This document shows, piece after piece, positions 34,401 to 43,463 of a stretch of DNA of 64,000 nt. The notes below the pieces were generated by a model, which saw only the letters and a list, made by a program, of their open reading frames with translations, had not been told where the DNA came from and did no database searches. How positions within the stretch are numbered: the stretch's first letter is position 1; each line of letters begins with the position of its first letter. Source of the DNA: Halichondria panicea. Lineage: Eukaryota; Porifera; Demospongiae; Suberitida; Halichondriidae. Location: positions 3,849,502 through 3,913,501 of the forward strand of contig NC_087393.1 of NCBI RefSeq assembly GCF_963675165.1. Reading direction: 5' to 3'. A program made the position numbers and the translations under genes.

Positions 34401-35335
34401 CTGCCATTTTCGATCTTGCTATTCTCCACAAGAACACTATTGCCCAAGTATTCTTTGGCATTTTCAAACAGGATGTAAAGGTTGCCACCTTTGCTTGAGT
34501 TGCCATGTGCTTCGTTGGAATTTAATGTTACGTCACTCAGGATAATACTTATGTTTGTACAGGATAGTAACAAAGAAATTCCAGTAGCTCTAATTTGTGA
34601 TATAACGTAAGTGTCAAGAGAACTTTTTTTGAGGTATAAACTTGCATTTCCATTCAAAAAACTTGAACTACTAATTCTCACTTGTATTTGCTCCTGAGTG
34701 TGTTCCAGTGGACAGTCTTCGTACTTTAATACAAAATTACCTCCGACATACCTTCCGCTGTGATCGTCCCTACCAGTGTTGTTCACCAGTAGGCAGTCCT
34801 CCATTGTTGAGTTTCCATACAGTCCTTGAGCAGCTATCCCGTACCCATTACTGTGTTGAATGGTTATCGATTGCATTGTTAGAGCAGTCACATCCTTAAG
34901 AGCAACTGCGACTTGAAAGGAGATTAAACTAAAATGACTAAAAAAACTTTTGTTGGATGTTTTTTGTCCACATGATGAGATGGTAAGGTTTCCAATAGTG
35001 AGAGTATCGATGTTCTGAAAAATAAATCCCGCTGCTACAGTACAACGAATGTATGCTGTTTTTTCTGCTACACTGAATGTGATGCTCACAAGATTGGAAA
35101 TTTGAAAGCTTAAACTCAAAGTGTGCAATCCTGGCATGAAAATGAACTGTGTGTTGTTCAAATGACTTACATTTGCATATTGGTTCAATGTCTTGCATGG
35201 TTGCCTTGGGCATGTCGTGTTCGATCCATTGTCTGGTCTGACGTACAAAATACTGTCCCAGTCTTGTCTGAAGTCTGTGAAGCAGTCTCCTTGGTGTGTT
35301 ATAGCCAACACAACAGCAAATAGTAGCAATTGCAT
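31418..35335 (-). CDS. Beta-helix multi-TM surface receptor, type B (complete, 1305 aa)
   Basis: A single exon. The signal peptide MQLLLFAVVLAITHQGDC is followed by DSILYVRPDNGSNTTCPRQP. The rungs follow the same plan as type A (GGNFVL, GGNLYI, GGGAYF, GGAMYL, GGATVYI, GGGLVLC, GGGIYVED), but the sequence from about residue 75 to 430 differs strongly. The stalk (YCPQLYC, QQCRGNRHGILCGAC, CVQC), the hydrophobic segments (CFYNGFNVFGQ, DAYTSPHVIKHRYRFWTGLL) and the tail (YVRLPQEDLQDREL, ERQLDENYNWERELDVQ) are conserved. It is tail-to-tail with GGA, with about 310 bp between the stops. A TATAAAGG box lies 59 bp upstream. Function unknown; surface receptor inferred. Confidence 0.9.
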   Translation of the reverse strand: MQLLLFAVVLAITHQGDCFTDFRQDWDSILYVRPDNGSNTTCPRQPCKTLNQYANVSHLNNTQFIFMPGLHTLSLSFQISNLVSITFSVAEKTAYIRCTVAAGFIFQNIDTLTIGNLTISSCGQKTSNKSFFSHFSLISFQVAVALKDVTALTMQSITIQHSNGYGIAAQGLYGNSTMEDCLLVNNTGRDDHSGRYVGGNFVLKYEDCPLEHTQEQIQVRISSSSFLNGNASLYLKKSSLDTYVISQIRATGISLLLSCTNISIILSDVTLNSNEAHGNSSKGGNLYILFENAKEYLGNSVLVENSKIENGSAILGGGAYFIARTPTQERTRSRHQQKTECEHGNHVTFRNTMFNSNIGQVRGGAMYLLFQENNWEKSCSNVSIEIDKCNFTNNILNASRTDSGVAINIYNHIIKGVGVPSFPHYKVNITGCSFSNNKLLTRKSNTRNLIAGGATVYINKQRRVTFISDSSFVNNEITAISAFNSILLFSGIVNITNNKGLNGGGLVLCQSSYVFFAPNTTVTFENNYALLSGGGIYVEDQCLQSEPLCFYQVYHHKTSLNNTEKPLILDTIHVVMINNNAGYAGSQIFGGFMDQCYTTYFRKSMQVYNNVFNESSWQWNKTNDKSYVTSFPKHICFCETDLTINYTNKSIDQTIYPGQPFNVSLVAVGQFNNPVPATIMANISSRGNPYHYTIKAECSNLTLKVQSGKNTTGEDKVEILVQSETGTLGGSYLRWINIKYRNCPLGTILNKATGFCYWSAGDSTYNASDQTIKKPGLTWIGYHNDTDSKIGNGFIKFSYCPQLYCDYNVTSINISETFDPDQQCRGNRHGILCGACKKPYSSAISSTKCVQCSDHSIIYRLLLLLGSLVIAVLALLFMLWCNVTITDGTINGFLFYTSMFHVSEELFLHPLQWSSYLSSLVAWFNLYIGMSVCFYNGFNVFGQVILNLFVPLFVWTGLGLLILISSKSSQITRFVGKNAVKVLATIILLSYTTILQAEVAVFSCSTIQYPNNTSKQHWLPDGNVLCWQGKHLALVVIGVLFGIATVLYTLMLLFIQPLQRYSHVRGLRWVAKLKPFFDAYTSPHVIKHRYRFWTGLLLFIRMISSIWFAVTSKNNEYKDYGVALTVICILILSIIVFLGGIYKQQWLNILNASFYTNLTILSFFSFYSATRQPEFSGRGNETQFTATYTSLVIAFVTFLFILSYHVHKRLKETGLLARCVGRIQETRCWRAVDKGRIQYVRLPQEDLQDRELNNDFNGERQLDENYNWERELDVQDRELNFEDDHVPRPDSREESSEPISSGNAN

Positions 35336-35393
35336 TTTACATAACTAGTAAAGTTATCAACTAAGTTTATGGTAGATCTACACACTTTCACAG

Positions 35394-35401
35394 CCTTTAT
35401 A
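35394..35401 (-). promoter_or_regulatory. TATA box (TATAAAGG) of type B receptor
   Basis: TATAAAGGC on the minus strand lies 59 bp before the ATG. The same box occurs at 41213-41220 and 61212-61219 in front of the paralogs. Confidence 0.55.
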
Positions 35402-35748
35402 TTTTTGTTTCCTAAATGTTAGTTCTGAGCCCCCATATAATTGTTCTTCGCTTGCTGTTATTTTTCTTGTTTATTATAATTTGCAAATAATAATTTTATT
35501 ATATGATTATTATTATGGCTTACTTTTGTCAGTGCGTGTTTGTACAACCAGCATGTACTGGAGAACTGGCATGCAGTAATAACATGCATAAACACATCCA
35601 CATTATTTAATTACATGTGTTGGTAGTTGGTATTACCATGCAGGATGTACAGTATTATCAGTCTTCTGTTTAGTATAGTAAATCTAGTATAACACTCTAG
35701 TACGTTACATGCATGGTTTGTGTTATTATAATTGGTATGTAGCTTATA

Positions 35749-35931
35749 CTTTCTATGGAGCAACGCCTCCTCAGCGGTAAGTCAAAATCCAAGAGTGGCT
35801 AGAAGCCTATATATAGAAACTGTTAGTTTTCGTCGCATTGCAACTGCGGAGTATAGTTACGGCTGGAATAGACACACCCACACACACATACGCACGCAGT
35901 CAGCTTAATCGTATTCCTCGAGGAATAACAA
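35749..35931. repeat. SINE-like dispersed repeat
   Basis: It shares TGGAnCAnnGCCTCCTC, AAAATCCAAGA, GTGGCTAGAAGCCTATA, TCGCATTGCAA, ACGGCTGGAATA, a CACACA tract and a TCAGCTTA...CCTCGAGGAATAAC end with 56913-57080 and 61549-61733. A 3' part recurs at 55600-55695. The class is inferred; no target duplication was established. Confidence 0.6.
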
Positions 35932-36069
35932 GTATGCACTTTGCAATGTTGTTGCAATTTACATTATGTATATACTTGTAAGTACATTTTGTTTTCTATT
36001 TCTATTTCTATAATGCAGTACTTGACACAAATGTGTCTACACTCTCTAGATATAGCTACAATGTATCTT

Positions 36070-36673
36070 TAGTTTCTCAGTTGGTATCTTCACTTGATCT
36101 TGGCTCACTGTTTTCTCCTCGTGAATCAGATCTTGTGGACATGATTATCTTCAGAATGCTCTCTCTCTTGTACATCTATACACGTGGTAGGAGATAATGA
36201 AAAGAAATGTCAAAGGCTGTGACTATAGTAAAGATAATAATAATAATACAATTCACTGGCAGTGAATTGTGTATTATTGCCTTGTCCACTAAATTCAGGT
36301 TGTTTTGTAGTTGAACGGAAAGAGAAAAATGACAAAATGGTTAACTATAACTATATAGATTTGTGTAAAACAAAGCATTAAGAATATTCAACCACAGTTT
36401 TGGTATAGATTCCCACAAGAAAGTAAAAATTAGGATGCATTACTGTCAATGCTACCCCATAGTATTTGTACTCATTATTCTTGGAGGTCATAGCAAACCA
36501 AATCATTCTAAATAAGAGTATACAGTCCAGTCCAGAATCGATAGTGATGTTTAATCAAATGTGGGCTAGTGTAAGCGTAAAAAATGGCTTTAGTTTGCCA
36601 CTCATCTTCGTCCTCTCACATGAAAATATTTGTAGCGCGCGGTTGAATAAAAGGGAGCATTAAAGTGTACAGA
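36070..36673 (-). pseudogene. Receptor 3'-end pseudogene fragment
   Basis: On the minus strand this retains degraded pieces of the receptor C-terminus: the tail end (Leu/Ser/Glu-rich), the last hydrophobic segments and the stretch matching KPFFDAYTSPHVIKHRYRFW. Many frameshifts and internal deletions interrupt it, and the rest of the gene is missing. An almost identical fragment sits at 61867-62465 in the duplicated block. Confidence 0.8.
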
Positions 36674-36684
36674 GTATTGAAGTA

Positions 36685-37250
36685 CATGTATATTATTATG
36701 CGCATTCCTAACACGTTGGTAAAGTTATTTTTGTGTGTGATCTCTACCTTCATTTCCTCGCCAAATTTACACCCTATATACATGTATACGGTCAAGAGCA
36801 GATGAGGGGATGGAGCGTCTTCCTGGTCTTAATCTGAATAGTATTGCGGTCCTTTTTTGCGGATTCACTAACATCTTAACCACACTCCTTGTTTGTAATG
36901 TGCTCTGTACATGTGTGACTGATAACATGTTTGATCTAATAATGGTACCTGCAATACAGAGGATTTCAAGTTGGTTGGCAGAAGTTAAAACTTGAAGTGC
37001 AATCAACCATGACCACTAGTGAAGTCATGTTTGTACAGCGTCTTTGTTTGTGGCCTTTTAGGCACAATAATATTATAGTTTGGCATATCTTTCAATATAA
37101 TTATTAGTCATTGTCAAGTATATGCACTTTGCAATGTTGTTGCATTTACATTATGAAATGTTTATACTAGTAAGTACTTTCTGTTTTTTATGTCTAATGC
37201 AGTATTTCACACAAGTGTGTATGGATAGCTACAATGTATCTAAATAAACT
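36685..37250. other. GGA intron 13/3'-flank-derived sequence
   Basis: CATTCCTAACACGTTGGT and GTGATCTCTACCTTCATTTC resemble GGA intron 13 (about 30900-30960). GCGTCTTTGTTTGTGGC and the following TTTTAGGCA(C)AATAATATTA resemble the GGA 3' flank (31150-31190). A non-GGA stretch (about 36770-37000) is inserted in between. It marks a duplication seeded beside GGA. Confidence 0.65.
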
Positions 37251-40200
37251 TTAGTTGGTTTCTTCACTTGATCTTGGCTCGCAGCTTTCTTCTTGTGAAT
37301 CAGGTTTTGGAACATGATCATCTTCAGAATTGAGCTCTCTGTCTTGTACATCTAGCTCTCTCTCCCAGTTATAATTCTCGTCGAGCTGTCTTTCGCCATT
37401 GAAATCATTGTTCATTTCTTGAACCTGAGGGTCTTCTTGGGGCAGCCTTACGTATTGTATCCTGCCTCTGTTCCAGTGTTCGACAGCTGCTCTCCAACAT
37501 CGAGTCCCCTGAATACTTCCCACACAGCGAGCGAGCAGACTGGTCTCTTTCAGACGTTTGTACACATGGTAGGTGAGAATGAACAGAAACGTCACAAAGG
37601 CTATGACTAGTGAAGTGTAAGTGGCAGTGATTTGTGTTTCGTTGCCTCTTCCACTAAATTCAGGTTGTCTTGTAGCCGAATAAAATGAAAAAAATGACAA
37701 AATGGTTAGATTTGTATAAAACGAAGCATTGAGAATATTCAACCACTGTTGTTTGTAGATTCCTCCAAGAAAAACAATAATACTCAAAATAAGGATGCAT
37801 ATTACTGTCAATGCTACCCCATAGTCCTTGTACTCGTTGTTCTTTGAGGTAACAGCAAACCAAATACTACTAATCATTCTAAATAAGAGTAACAGCCCAG
37901 TCCAGAATCGATAGCGATGCTTGATCACATGAGGGCTAGTGTAAGCGTCAAAAAATGGCTTTAGTTTAGCCACCCATCTCAGTCCTCTCACATGAGAATA
38001 CCTTTGCAATGGTTGAATAAAGAGGAGCATTATAGTATACAGAACAGTAGCTATTCCAAACAAAACACCAATCACCACCAGACCTAGGTGCTTCCCTTGC
38101 CAACACAATACATTACCGTCGGGTAACCAGTGTTGCTTACTGGTATTGTTAGGATATTGTATCGTTGAGCAGGAAAACACAGCCACTTCAGCTTGAAGAA
38201 TTGTGGTGTAGGAAAGTAGTATGATTGTAGCCAGCACTTTCACAGCATTCTTACCAACAAATCGAGTAATCCGACTTGATTTTGAGCTAATAAGAATCAG
38301 TAGTCCTAATCCTATCCAAACAAATAGAGGGACAAACAAATTCAAGATGACTTGTCCAAAAACATCGAAACCATTGTAAAAGCACACACTCATGCCTATA
38401 TACAAGTTGAACCAAGCCACCAGGCTGGATAAGGCAGAAGACCATTGCAAAGGATGTAAGAATAATTCCTCGCTAACATGAAACATACTAGTGTAGAATA
38501 GGAATCCATTTATTGTTCCGTCTGTGATGGTCACATTACACCAAAGCATGAAGAGCAGAGCTAGAACTGCAACCACTAGAGGGCCTAGCAGAAGGAGAAG
38601 CCGGTATGTAATACTATGGTCTGAACACTGGACACACTTGGTTGAACTTATGGCTGAGCTGTATGGCGTCCTACATGCTCCACATAAAATTCCGGTTCTG
38701 TCTCTTCGACATTGCTGATCTGGATCGAATGTTTCACTGATGTTTATAGATATTACATTATAGTCACAATACAGCTGTGGACAGTATGAAAACTTTATGA
38801 AACCATTTCCAATTTTGGAGTCAGTATCAGTATCGTTATGGTAACCTATCCATGTTAAGCCTGGTTTTTGAATAGTTTGGTCACTAGCGTTATAAGTACT
38901 GTCTTCGGAAGACCAATAACAAAAGCCAGTTGTTTTATTTATTACAGTTCCCAATGGACAGTTTCGATATGTTATGTTTATCGATCGTGAGTAAGTTCCT
39001 CCTAGGGCACCAGAGTCTGATTGTATGAGAATTACTACTTTTCCCTCTCTTGTAGTAGTATTTTGTCCTGATGTCAGTGTTATGGTACTGCATTCAGCTT
39101 TGATAGTATGATGGTAAGGTTTCCCTCTTGAGATGTTGGCCAAGATCAAGATAGTAGCTGGAACAGGATTGTTAAATTGTCCCACAGCAACAAGAGACAC
39201 ATCGAACAATTGACCTGGATATATGGTTTGATGGATACTTCTGTTGTTTTTTTCACAATTAATTTTTTTTCCTGCACAAAAGCAAATATGTTTTGGAAAT
39301 GAGGTCACATAGGAGAGATTAGATTTGTTCCATTGCCATGAAACTTCATTAAAAATTTTTTTGTAAACTAGCGTACTATTGATGCCAAATGTTGTATGGC
39401 ATTTATCCATAAACCCTCCAAATATCTGACTTCCAGCGTATCCAGCAGTGTTGTTGATCATTACCACATGAATGGTGTCCAATATTTGCTTATTTTGATG
39501 GTTAGGTAACGAATTGCTAGCAATGTGCACTTGATAAAAACACAGTGGCTTAGATTGTAAGCACTGATCTTCTGCGTATATGCCTCCTCCAGATAAAATA
39601 GCTTTGTTATTTTCAAATGTCACAGTGGTATTTGGGCTGAACAAAATGTACGAACTTTGACAGAGAACTAGGCCCCCACCATCAAGGCCTGTATTATTTG
39701 TTATGGTCACAATGCCACTGAACACAATATTTGATCTGAAAGCAGAAATGGCCGTTATGCTGTTATTTACAAAGCTAGAGTCATTGATAAATGTTTGTCT
39801 TCTCTGTTTACTAATGAAGACAGTAGCTCCTCCGGAAATTAGATCTTGACTATTTTCTGTCTGCGTTAAAAGTTTGTTTCTCAGAAAGTGACTTCGAGCA
39901 ATGATAACTGTATTGAAAGGAAGAGATGTTGCTTCCACTCCGTTAATCAGATAGCAATATATGTTGATAGCTAGACCACTGTCTGCTTCGGAAGCATTTA
40001 AAATATTGTCTACAAAGTAACAGCCGTCTATTTCAACAGTTCCTTTAGGACAAGACTTGTACATGCTCGCTGTTTCGAACAATATGTACAGAGCACCTCC
40101 TCTAACTTTACCACTGTTACTAGTAAAGTTTACATTTCTAAAACTAACATAGTTTTCGCATGCAACTGTTATGTTGTCAGGTTCTTGGGGAGGCTGCTTG

Positions 40201-41144
40201 AATCTAACGTATGCTCCTCCACCCATAACTGCTGTTCCCTTGACAACGTTACTATTCTCCACAATGACCGTATTGCTCGTATATTGTTTGGCGTTTCCGA
40301 GCAGAATGAAAAGGTTTCCTCCTTTACTGGAAAAGCTGTATGCTTTATTGTATTTTAGTTGCACCTCTGACATGTGAATAGTAACATTTGTGCACGAAAG
40401 AAACAAAGATATGCCAGTTGCTTTGGTTTGACGTTTGGTATATGAGTCATGTTTGATATGTTGTGCACTTCCATTCAAAAATTTACATCTCATAATTCTC
40501 ACATAAATCCGCTCGTTTGGACAATCTTCATAGTATTTTAGTACAAAATTACCCCCAAAGAATTTTTCGCTACCAGTGTTGTTCACCAGTAGGCAGTCCT
40601 CCATTATTGAGTATCCATACAGTCCCTCAGCAGCTATCCCGTATCCATTACTGTCGCGAATGGTTATCGATTGCATTGTTAGAGCAGTTACATCCTTAAG
40701 AGCAACTGCCGCTTGAAAGTGCCCTAATTCGCTGTAAGTACTAACTGGTATATTTTGACCACATGCAGAGATTTGCAGATTTTTGATAGTGATAAAGTTT
40801 ACGTTTTTAAACATAAATCCTGCTGCTTTATAACACTGAATTTTTACAATCTCTGTCTCATTTCTGCTATCCTTCATACTATCGAGTTCAATATTCATAA
40901 GAGAGTCAATACGAAAGTTTTTACTGAGAGTGTGCAATCCTGGCATGAACATGAACTTTGTGTTGTTCAAATGACTTACGTTTGCGTAATGGTCCAGTGT
41001 CTCACATGGTTGCCTTGGGCATATCGTGTTCAATCCATTGTCTGATCTGACATACAAAATATTGTCCCAGTCTTGTCTGAAGTCTGTAAAGCAGTGTCCT
41101 TGATGTGTTACAGCCAGCACAACAGCAAATAGTAGCAATTGCAT
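37251..41144 (-). CDS. Beta-helix multi-TM surface receptor, mosaic B-A-B (complete, 1297 aa)
   Basis: A single exon with a type B signal peptide and N-terminal module (MQLLLFAVVLAVTHQGHC to FMPGLHTLS). From about residue 75 to about 600 it switches to type A sequence (KNFRIDSLMNIEL, QISACGQ, RFKQPPQEPDNITV, SMYKSCPKGTVEIDGCYFVD). From about YVTSFPKHICFC onward it is type B again (TIYPGQ, VSLVAVGQFNNPVPAT, GLTWIGYHNDTD, YCPQLYC). Stalk, hydrophobic segments and tail follow the family plan, with YVRLPQEDPQVQEM and ERELDVQDREL. The mosaic pattern is seen directly; recombination or gene conversion is the inferred cause. The gene has no internal stops and looks functional. Confidence 0.9.
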   Translation of the reverse strand: MQLLLFAVVLAVTHQGHCFTDFRQDWDNILYVRSDNGLNTICPRQPCETLDHYANVSHLNNTKFMFMPGLHTLSKNFRIDSLMNIELDSMKDSRNETEIVKIQCYKAAGFMFKNVNFITIKNLQISACGQNIPVSTYSELGHFQAAVALKDVTALTMQSITIRDSNGYGIAAEGLYGYSIMEDCLLVNNTGSEKFFGGNFVLKYYEDCPNERIYVRIMRCKFLNGSAQHIKHDSYTKRQTKATGISLFLSCTNVTIHMSEVQLKYNKAYSFSSKGGNLFILLGNAKQYTSNTVIVENSNVVKGTAVMGGGAYVRFKQPPQEPDNITVACENYVSFRNVNFTSNSGKVRGGALYILFETASMYKSCPKGTVEIDGCYFVDNILNASEADSGLAINIYCYLINGVEATSLPFNTVIIARSHFLRNKLLTQTENSQDLISGGATVFISKQRRQTFINDSSFVNNSITAISAFRSNIVFSGIVTITNNTGLDGGGLVLCQSSYILFSPNTTVTFENNKAILSGGGIYAEDQCLQSKPLCFYQVHIASNSLPNHQNKQILDTIHVVMINNTAGYAGSQIFGGFMDKCHTTFGINSTLVYKKIFNEVSWQWNKSNLSYVTSFPKHICFCAGKKINCEKNNRSIHQTIYPGQLFDVSLVAVGQFNNPVPATILILANISRGKPYHHTIKAECSTITLTSGQNTTTREGKVVILIQSDSGALGGTYSRSINITYRNCPLGTVINKTTGFCYWSSEDSTYNASDQTIQKPGLTWIGYHNDTDTDSKIGNGFIKFSYCPQLYCDYNVISINISETFDPDQQCRRDRTGILCGACRTPYSSAISSTKCVQCSDHSITYRLLLLLGPLVVAVLALLFMLWCNVTITDGTINGFLFYTSMFHVSEELFLHPLQWSSALSSLVAWFNLYIGMSVCFYNGFDVFGQVILNLFVPLFVWIGLGLLILISSKSSRITRFVGKNAVKVLATIILLSYTTILQAEVAVFSCSTIQYPNNTSKQHWLPDGNVLCWQGKHLGLVVIGVLFGIATVLYTIMLLFIQPLQRYSHVRGLRWVAKLKPFFDAYTSPHVIKHRYRFWTGLLLLFRMISSIWFAVTSKNNEYKDYGVALTVICILILSIIVFLGGIYKQQWLNILNASFYTNLTILSFFSFYSATRQPEFSGRGNETQITATYTSLVIAFVTFLFILTYHVYKRLKETSLLARCVGSIQGTRCWRAAVEHWNRGRIQYVRLPQEDPQVQEMNNDFNGERQLDENYNWERELDVQDRELNSEDDHVPKPDSQEESCEPRSSEETN

Positions 41145-41212
41145 TGTACGTTGATCTCAAAACCAGTAAAGTTGTAGATTAACTCTTGTATTGGATTTAA
41201 TTGGATTGCATG

Positions 41213-41220
41213 CCTTTATA
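41213..41220 (-). promoter_or_regulatory. TATA box (TATAAAGG) of mosaic receptor
   Basis: TATAAAGGCA on the minus strand lies 69 bp before the ATG, in the same context as in the type B paralogs. Confidence 0.55.
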
Positions 41221-41802
41221 CTTTCCCGAATGTTAGTTCTGGGCCACCTCCATATAACTATAATTATTCCACTTACACTTTCGTGTTTATAGCATTACGG
41301 TTTACTTTGTGTGTTTATACAGCCATGCACGTACTTGAGAATTGGTAGTATAATAACATCAACACAATTATACTTAATTGCATGTGTTGGTGGTTGGTAT
41401 ATGTAAGTATATATAGTACGACATCGTAGCTTTGGTTTCTGTTTTATGATAGGAATCTTAAGTAGCTTTTACTTTCTGTGGAGCAGCGGATCCTTCTTTG
41501 TATACCTTAAGTCACTACCGTATATAGTATATGTATATAACGTATGTATTTTCGTATGGTTCGGGAAAGTTAAAACGTTTATATTGATTTTGAGGTGTGT
41601 GAATATTTAATGAATATGCACTAACAAAAAGTACTTTCGAATAGGATTGCTATAATTATGCTTCATTGGTACGTTAGACTAATCAGGACAATAAACGTTT
41701 GTACAGCATAGTAATACCGAAATTTTGGTATCTCTGATTTATACATGTATAGTCAGATAATTACATGTATATAAATACCCAAAGTATATTTTTCACCCCA
41801 CA

Positions 41803-41853
41803 GGTAATTCCTACTTTCTATCGCAGCCTTCACTGCTAGGGTCCTTTGCTCAT
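41803..41853 (+). pseudogene. GGA: GGA exon 10 fragment
   Basis: CACAGGTAATTCCTACTTTC, then CGCAGCCTTCACTGCTAGGG and TCCTTTGCTC, copies the acceptor and first bases of GGA exon 10 (29142-29200), including the splice AG. Similarity stops abruptly at 41853. With the intron 12-like piece near 43187-43262 it shows a partial GGA duplicate. Confidence 0.75.
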
Positions 41854-41892
41854 GGGCGTTTCTAGATATTGAGGCAGGGGGGTGCTCAAGAG

Positions 41893-42253
41893 CAGTGGCG
41901 GATCTAGGATTCTTGAAAGGGGGGTTCCAGGGCTCTGAGCGGGTCAAGGACCGTTAAAAAAAAGATTGTCACTTCTTCGAAACAGTGAGCATGCGCTAAT
42001 ATTAACACACTGAACTAAAAAAAAGGTCATCACTTTTCATAAGCAGTCTGCATGCACTATAGCCTTCATAGTCACTGAAACTGCACAGACAAAGTTTCGC
42101 AGGACTAACAAGGACTAAAGGTAAGTGAGAAGTGCATGTGAAAGCTAGTAAGAAAGGAACAACTTGCTAACTAGTTGCTTGAGCCTCCCACTCACTTCTT
42201 TCTCAAAGGGAGGTTCAATTGAACCCAAAGAACCCCCTCTGGATCAGCCACTG
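41893..42253. mobile_element. 361-bp MITE with 5-bp target duplication
   Basis: The left end CAGTGGCGGATCTAGGATTC pairs with the reverse complement of the right end, CAGTGGCTGATCCAGAGG. AAGAG flanks both sides (41888-41892 and 42254-42258). CAGTGGCGGATC-type ends are widespread in invertebrate non-autonomous elements. It sits just outside the GGA exon fragment. Confidence 0.75.
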
Positions 42254-42429
42254 AAGAGCACATAAAAAAATGAGACCGCGCACGCGATTTTACGCCCCTA
42301 CATTTATTGCGGCGCGTTTTTTACATGCATAGCGTGATAATTTTTTTTTTCAAAATAAACAATGTGAAATTGACAAAGGGACAAAGCAAAAAGAAAGGTA
42401 AAGGGTACAAACATAAAATGGAAGGTTAC

Positions 42430-42995
42430 ATACAAAGGTTCAGTTAATTGGTGGAGGTGGGCCTCCGACATCACCAGGTCGATAGCCCCAACTCTGAAGG
42501 GGTGTCCACATGACGATCTGGACCCTCTAATAGCTTGAATGGATGATCTTAGGAGGGAAAAGGTTAGTCGGCGACGGAGCCAGGATAGTGTGCTGCTGTA
42601 CGATTGGTCCCATTTGGATGATAGCATGGAGGCGAGTCTCTTGTAGAAGGTTGTTGCTTCACGTGCTAGGCCTCCCGTTGCAGAGAGTACTAGAGGGGAG
42701 AAGGATGCCTGTTCAATGTCTAGAATTCTTTGTTTGTAGGCCCTTTTTTAATTAATTCATGTTTGCGGTAGACTGTGTGTGGGTCGGCGTGTCTGTTGGA
42801 TGCAGCGTGTGGGTTAAATACCCTAACATAAAAAAATGGTTCTTTCAAAGGAGCCTCCCATACTCCATTGGCTGCAATGTCTAGGCGTGCACCCGGTTGT
42901 GTGTTGGCACTTGGCATTTGCCAAATAATATGTACAAAAAAATCCGCCCTCTTTGGTTGTTGCACTAGAGGGCAGAATGGTTCGTTATCCTTCAT
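42430..42995 (-). pseudogene. Decayed transposable-element ORF fragment
   Basis: On the minus strand ARLDIAANGVWEAPLKEPFF, then YVRVFNPHAASNRH, is followed after a frameshift near 42745 by KQRILDIEQASFSPLVLSAT, GGLAREATTFYKRLASML and LSWLRRRLTFSLLRSSIQAI with RGSRSSCGHP. This is the conserved C-terminal module seen in repetitive ORFs of many invertebrate genomes, often next to reverse-transcriptase-like sequence. Family placement is from memory of the pattern. The frameshift and missing upstream part show it is dead. Confidence 0.65.
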
Positions 42996-43463
42996 TAACC
43001 TCGAGACAGAACCACAAAATTAATAGATTCTAGGTAAGGTCGTTTTTTAGCCGCGGCTATTTTCAGCGGCTATTTTCTGAAATATAGCCACCTTGCTATT
43101 CCAACCAAGTTGAACTCCCAAGGGTGGCCGAATAACGAGAGTCTACTGTGTATATATAATGTATTTTCAGGAACTACTAAGTGTACTGTATCTCCCTTCA
43201 GTCAACATATTTGGCCACACAATAATAGGGGTTTTGGTAAAGATCATTAAGTTATATACATCATGTATATCTATATATAGCCAGCCAAGTGTTATTAGCA
43301 TGTAGCATGCATTGGGTGTATATGTGAGGGCTTATCCTAAAGATAACTATATCAATTGAAATAATGAGGAGAATTAAATCTATGCTACATTTATAGTTAA
43401 TACGTCAGCCTAAAGTTCAATACTGTCAGTGAATATACTACTTGGTGGGCGCGGTACCCACTC

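Larger units (their letters stand above)
35336..37250. other. Inter-receptor spacer: promoter, SINE-like repeat, pseudogene and GGA-flank scraps
   Basis: The spacer holds the type B promoter, a SINE-like repeat (35749-35931), GGA 3'-flank-like sequence (35930-36070), a receptor pseudogene fragment (36070-36673) and more GGA-flank-like sequence (36685-37250). It is almost identical to 61154-63042 apart from small indels, the largest about 30 bp near 36230. Confidence 0.7.
41145..43463. other. Spacer with GGA scraps, MITE and TE-derived ORF
   Basis: The spacer contains the mosaic gene's promoter, a GGA exon 10 fragment (41803-41853), a 361-bp MITE (41893-42253), a decayed transposon ORF (42430-42995, -) and a GGA intron 12-like piece (about 43187-43262). 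Nothing else was recognised. Confidence 0.55.

Noticed and set aside
31553-35323. Plus-strand reading frames opposite the receptor genes
   Set aside because: They are antisense shadows that recur at the same place in every paralog and stop at random points.
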